Position numbers and translations under genes: made by a program. From assembly GCA_003525905.1 (NCBI GenBank), contig DQIA01000076.1, positions 37,076 through 45,215 of the forward strand: DNA of 8,140 nucleotides. Direction: 5' to 3'. The stretch comes from Clostridiales bacterium. Its GTDB lineage: Bacteria > Bacillota > Clostridia > Oscillospirales > Oscillospiraceae. The notes beneath the pieces are model-generated. The model did no database searches. It saw only the letters and a program-made list of their open reading frames with translations, and was not told the origin of the DNA. This document shows positions 6,400-8,140 of the stretch, piece after piece. The first letter of the stretch is position 1; every line of letters starts with the position of its first letter.

Positions 6400-6822
6400 T
6401 TAGGCCTCCATACTGTCTTTTGTAAAGCCGAACGGCAGCAATTCGGGCAGTTTTACGGTGAACACACCGCCGCCGGCCTTCTGCATATGGATCTCGAAGT
6501 CCGGGCCGCAGAATTCCTGCATGACCTGACGGCACACACCGCACGGGCCGCTCGGCTCGTCTTGAGCCTGCACAGGCTTCCCGGCAGGACCGCCGACCAC
6601 GGCAATGGCGGCAAAGTCATAGCAGCCGTCGTACACCGCCTTGAAAAAGGCCGTGCGCTCCGCGCAGTTCGTGGCGGAGAAGCTGGCATTTTCAATGTTG
6701 CAGCCCTGATAGACACGGCCGTCCTTCGTCAGCAGTGCAGCGCCGACAGCATAATGGGAATACGGCGCATAGGCGCGCTCGCGGGCCTCATGCGCAAGCT
6801 CCAGCAGTTTTTCCGGTGTCAT
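6400..6822 (-). CDS. cdd: Cytidine deaminase
   Basis: Cdd hydrolyses cytidine and deoxycytidine to uridine and deoxyuridine plus ammonia in the cytoplasm. The 140-residue protein is of the short, tetrameric, Gram-positive type. The zinc site is complete: Cys53 and the proton-shuttle Glu55 in NCAERTA (52-58), and Cys94 and Cys97 in PCGVCRQ (93-99). GCNIENASFS (40-49) supplies the ribose-binding Asn42 and Glu44, and YSHYAVGAAL (21-30) is the usual N-terminal motif. The ATG has AAAGGGGAG 6 nt upstream. It starts 21 nt after the deoB stop, so the two are almost certainly co-transcribed. It feeds uridine to a nucleoside phosphorylase that is not in the window and is the step before DeoB in pyrimidine nucleoside use. 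Confidence 0.97.
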   Translation of the reverse strand: MTPEKLLELAHEARERAYAPYSHYAVGAALLTKDGRVYQGCNIENASFSATNCAERTAFFKAVYDGCYDFAAIAVVGGPAGKPVQAQDEPSGPCGVCRQVMQEFCGPDFEIHMQKAGGGVFTVKLPELLPFGFTKDSMEA

Positions 6823-6843
6823 GGCGATCTCCCCTTTCAGAAA

Positions 6844-8010
6844 TTACAGGATCTCGGTGGCAAAGCTCGTGCCGGGCGTCTGATACGGAACACCGAGCAG
6901 CTCCGTCACGGTCGCGGCAATGTCCGCAAACGACTTGCGCGTGCCGAGATTCACAGGGCGCAGGTGCTTGCCCGCCATCAGCAGCGGCACATACTCGCGG
7001 GTATGGTCCGTCGTGCGGGTGTAGGCAGGGTCGCAGCCATGGTCGGCCGTGATCATAACGAGGTCCTCGTCGCCGAGCTGCGGCAAAAGCTCCGCCAGCC
7101 AGCCGTCGAATTCCGTCAGAGCTGCGGCATAGCCGTCGATGTTGCGGCGATGGCCGTAGAGCATATCGAAATCAACGAGATTCACAAAGCACAGGCCCTG
7201 GAAATCGCGCTTGAAGTAGTCCATGGTCTTGGCGAGGCCGTCAGTGTTGCCCTTCGTGTAGACATAGTCCGTCAGGCCGCGGCCTGCGAAGATATCGTGG
7301 ATCTTGCCGACGGCAAGGACATCCTGACCGGCGGCCTTGATGGCGTCAAGCATGGTCTCCGCGGGCGGCTCGAGCGAGAAGTCGTGGCGGTTGGACGTGC
7401 GGGTGAAGCCGTCCTTCTCGTTGCCGATGAACGGACGGGCGATGACGCGGCCGACGCCATGCTTTCCGACGAGGATCTTACGGGCGATGCGGCAGTATTC
7501 ATACAGCTGCTCCAGAGGGACGATGTCCTCGTGCGCCGCGATCTGGAACACGGAGTCTGCGGACGTATAAACGATGAGGTCTCCCGTGCGCATATGCTCC
7601 GCGCCGTACTTTGCGATGACCTCGGTGCCGGACCAGGGAGCGTTCGCCAGAACGCCGCGGCCCGTCGCCTCGCGGAAGGGCTTGAGCACTTCCTCGGGGA
7701 AGCCGTTGGGATAGGTGGGCAGCGGATTCGGGGAAACGACGCCCGCGATCTCCCAGTGGCCGATCGTGGTGTCCTTGCCCATGGAGGCCTCTGCCATGCG
7801 GGCGCAGGCGCCCGTCTGCGCGGGATCCGTGCCGAGGAACGACAGGCCCTCGATGTTGCCGAGGCCGCAGTGCACCATCGTGGGGATGTGCAGCTTGCTG
7901 GACGTGGAACAGCTCTTGAGCGTGTTCACGCCGAAATCACCGAACTTTGCGGCATCGGGCATTTCACCTGCGCCGCAGGAATCCAGAACGATCAGAAAAA
8001 TGCGCTTCAT
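6844..8010 (-). CDS. deoB: Phosphopentomutase
   Basis: DeoB interconverts ribose-1-phosphate and ribose-5-phosphate, and the deoxyribose pair, connecting nucleoside breakdown to the pentose phosphate pathway and glycolysis. It has 388 residues, full length for the bacterial alkaline-phosphatase-superfamily enzyme. Residues aligned by eye to the Bacillus cereus enzyme are Asp10, the phosphorylated Thr81 (in KDTTIGHWE 79-87), Asp282 and His287 (FDMLYGHRR 281-289), Asp323 and His324 (TADHGCD 321-327) and His336 (TDHTREY 334-340), so both Mn sites and the nucleophile are present. The cap-domain signature VYTSADSVFQIAAHE is at 147-161. There is one extra residue between His324 and His336 relative to B. 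cereus. AAAAAAGGAG lies 11 nt upstream of the ATG. It is the first gene of the deoB-cdd unit. Confidence 0.97.
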   Translation of the reverse strand: MKRIFLIVLDSCGAGEMPDAAKFGDFGVNTLKSCSTSSKLHIPTMVHCGLGNIEGLSFLGTDPAQTGACARMAEASMGKDTTIGHWEIAGVVSPNPLPTYPNGFPEEVLKPFREATGRGVLANAPWSGTEVIAKYGAEHMRTGDLIVYTSADSVFQIAAHEDIVPLEQLYEYCRIARKILVGKHGVGRVIARPFIGNEKDGFTRTSNRHDFSLEPPAETMLDAIKAAGQDVLAVGKIHDIFAGRGLTDYVYTKGNTDGLAKTMDYFKRDFQGLCFVNLVDFDMLYGHRRNIDGYAAALTEFDGWLAELLPQLGDEDLVMITADHGCDPAYTRTTDHTREYVPLLMAGKHLRPVNLGTRKSFADIAATVTELLGVPYQTPGTSFATEIL

Positions 8011-8100
8011 TTTGGTATTTGCTCCTTTTTTGTTGTGGTTGTGATAGAAATTTGAGAAGAGAAAGAAAATAAAAAATAAGAAACAGGCTTTAAATTTGAA
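8011..8100 (-). promoter_or_regulatory. AT-rich leader of deoB, likely promoter region
   Basis: The 90 bases before deoB are very AT-rich against the GC-rich genes and hold its ribosome binding site (8022-8031). The best promoter pair I can find on the minus strand is weak: TTTAAA (8094-8089), 17 bp, TATTTT (8071-8066). No consensus promoter is present. Confidence 0.3.
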
Positions 8101-8140
8101 AACCTGCCCAGCCGAAGGTTTCGGAGGGAAGAAAAGTGTG
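8101..8140. repeat. Right copy of a 40-bp inverted repeat
   Basis: This is the reverse complement of 21-60 at 37 of 40 bases and is cut by the window end. Read outward (plus strand) it has CCGAA-GGT-TTCGG, with outer GCCC/GGG able to pair, then GAAGAAAAG. The left copy has lost one of the outer pairs. It lies immediately upstream of the deoB leader. Confidence 0.75.

Noticed and set aside
6370..6402. Terminator between cdd and the lipoprotein gene
   Set aside because: The only hairpin has a stem of about 6 pairs, mostly A-U; too weak to call, and read-through is likely.
6487..8055. 522-codon open frame on the plus strand opposite cdd and deoB
   Set aside because: It runs across two unrelated well-supported genes, so it is a codon-bias artefact.
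8101..8140. Fragment of a known riboswitch (c-di-AMP, glycine or cobalamin type) in the outward-facing repeat
   Set aside because: Short similarities such as GCCGAA with CGGAGG, or ACCTGCC, are present, but the conserved core is absent or beyond the window, so no class can be claimed.

Overview
The window looks like a chromosomal segment of a moderately GC-rich Gram-positive anaerobe. The best guess is a Clostridia member of the Oscillospiraceae/Ruminococcaceae type. This rests on strong AGGAGG ribosome binding sites, U-tract terminators, a lipobox-bearing binding protein with a long Thr/Asp/Asn-rich linker, GC-rich genes separated by AT-rich gaps, and a gene order (cdd, bmp lipoprotein, ABC ATPase, two permeases) known from Firmicutes. 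The genus cannot be fixed from the sequence alone.

Layout, right to left because most genes are on the minus strand: deoB (phosphopentomutase, 8010-6844), cdd (cytidine deaminase, 6822-6400) and a BMP/PnrA-type nucleoside-binding lipoprotein (6296-5025), closed by a perfect UUCG-loop terminator (about 5006-4978). Next comes a plus-strand island holding the C-terminal stub of a PfkB-family sugar kinase (about 4009-4134) and an intact epimerase of the ribulose-phosphate/allulose-6-phosphate family (4186-4887) with its own terminator. Beyond it the minus strand resumes with a three-gene operon, nupO-nupP-nupQ (3749-125), encoding the ATPase and two permeases of a nucleoside ABC importer. This operon has a near-consensus promoter whose -35 box lies inside a 16-bp palindrome.

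Together the genes form a nucleoside uptake and salvage unit. The lipoprotein captures nucleosides, NupOPQ imports them, Cdd deaminates (deoxy)cytidine, and DeoB turns (deoxy)ribose-1-phosphate into the 5-phosphate. The nucleoside phosphorylase needed between Cdd and DeoB is not in the window. The epimerase could feed pentose phosphates onward, but its motifs are closer to AlsE than to housekeeping Rpe, and the kinase stub beside it suggests a decayed sugar-catabolism pair.

No wholly new system is evident. The points most worth a second look are: a nearly perfect 40-bp inverted repeat (37/40) at the two window ends, facing outward around the whole cluster; a 25-bp direct repeat (23/25), both copies terminator hairpins, bracketing the kinase/epimerase island that splits the binding protein from its transporter; the kinase remnant itself; and the palindromic putative operator at the nupOPQ promoter.
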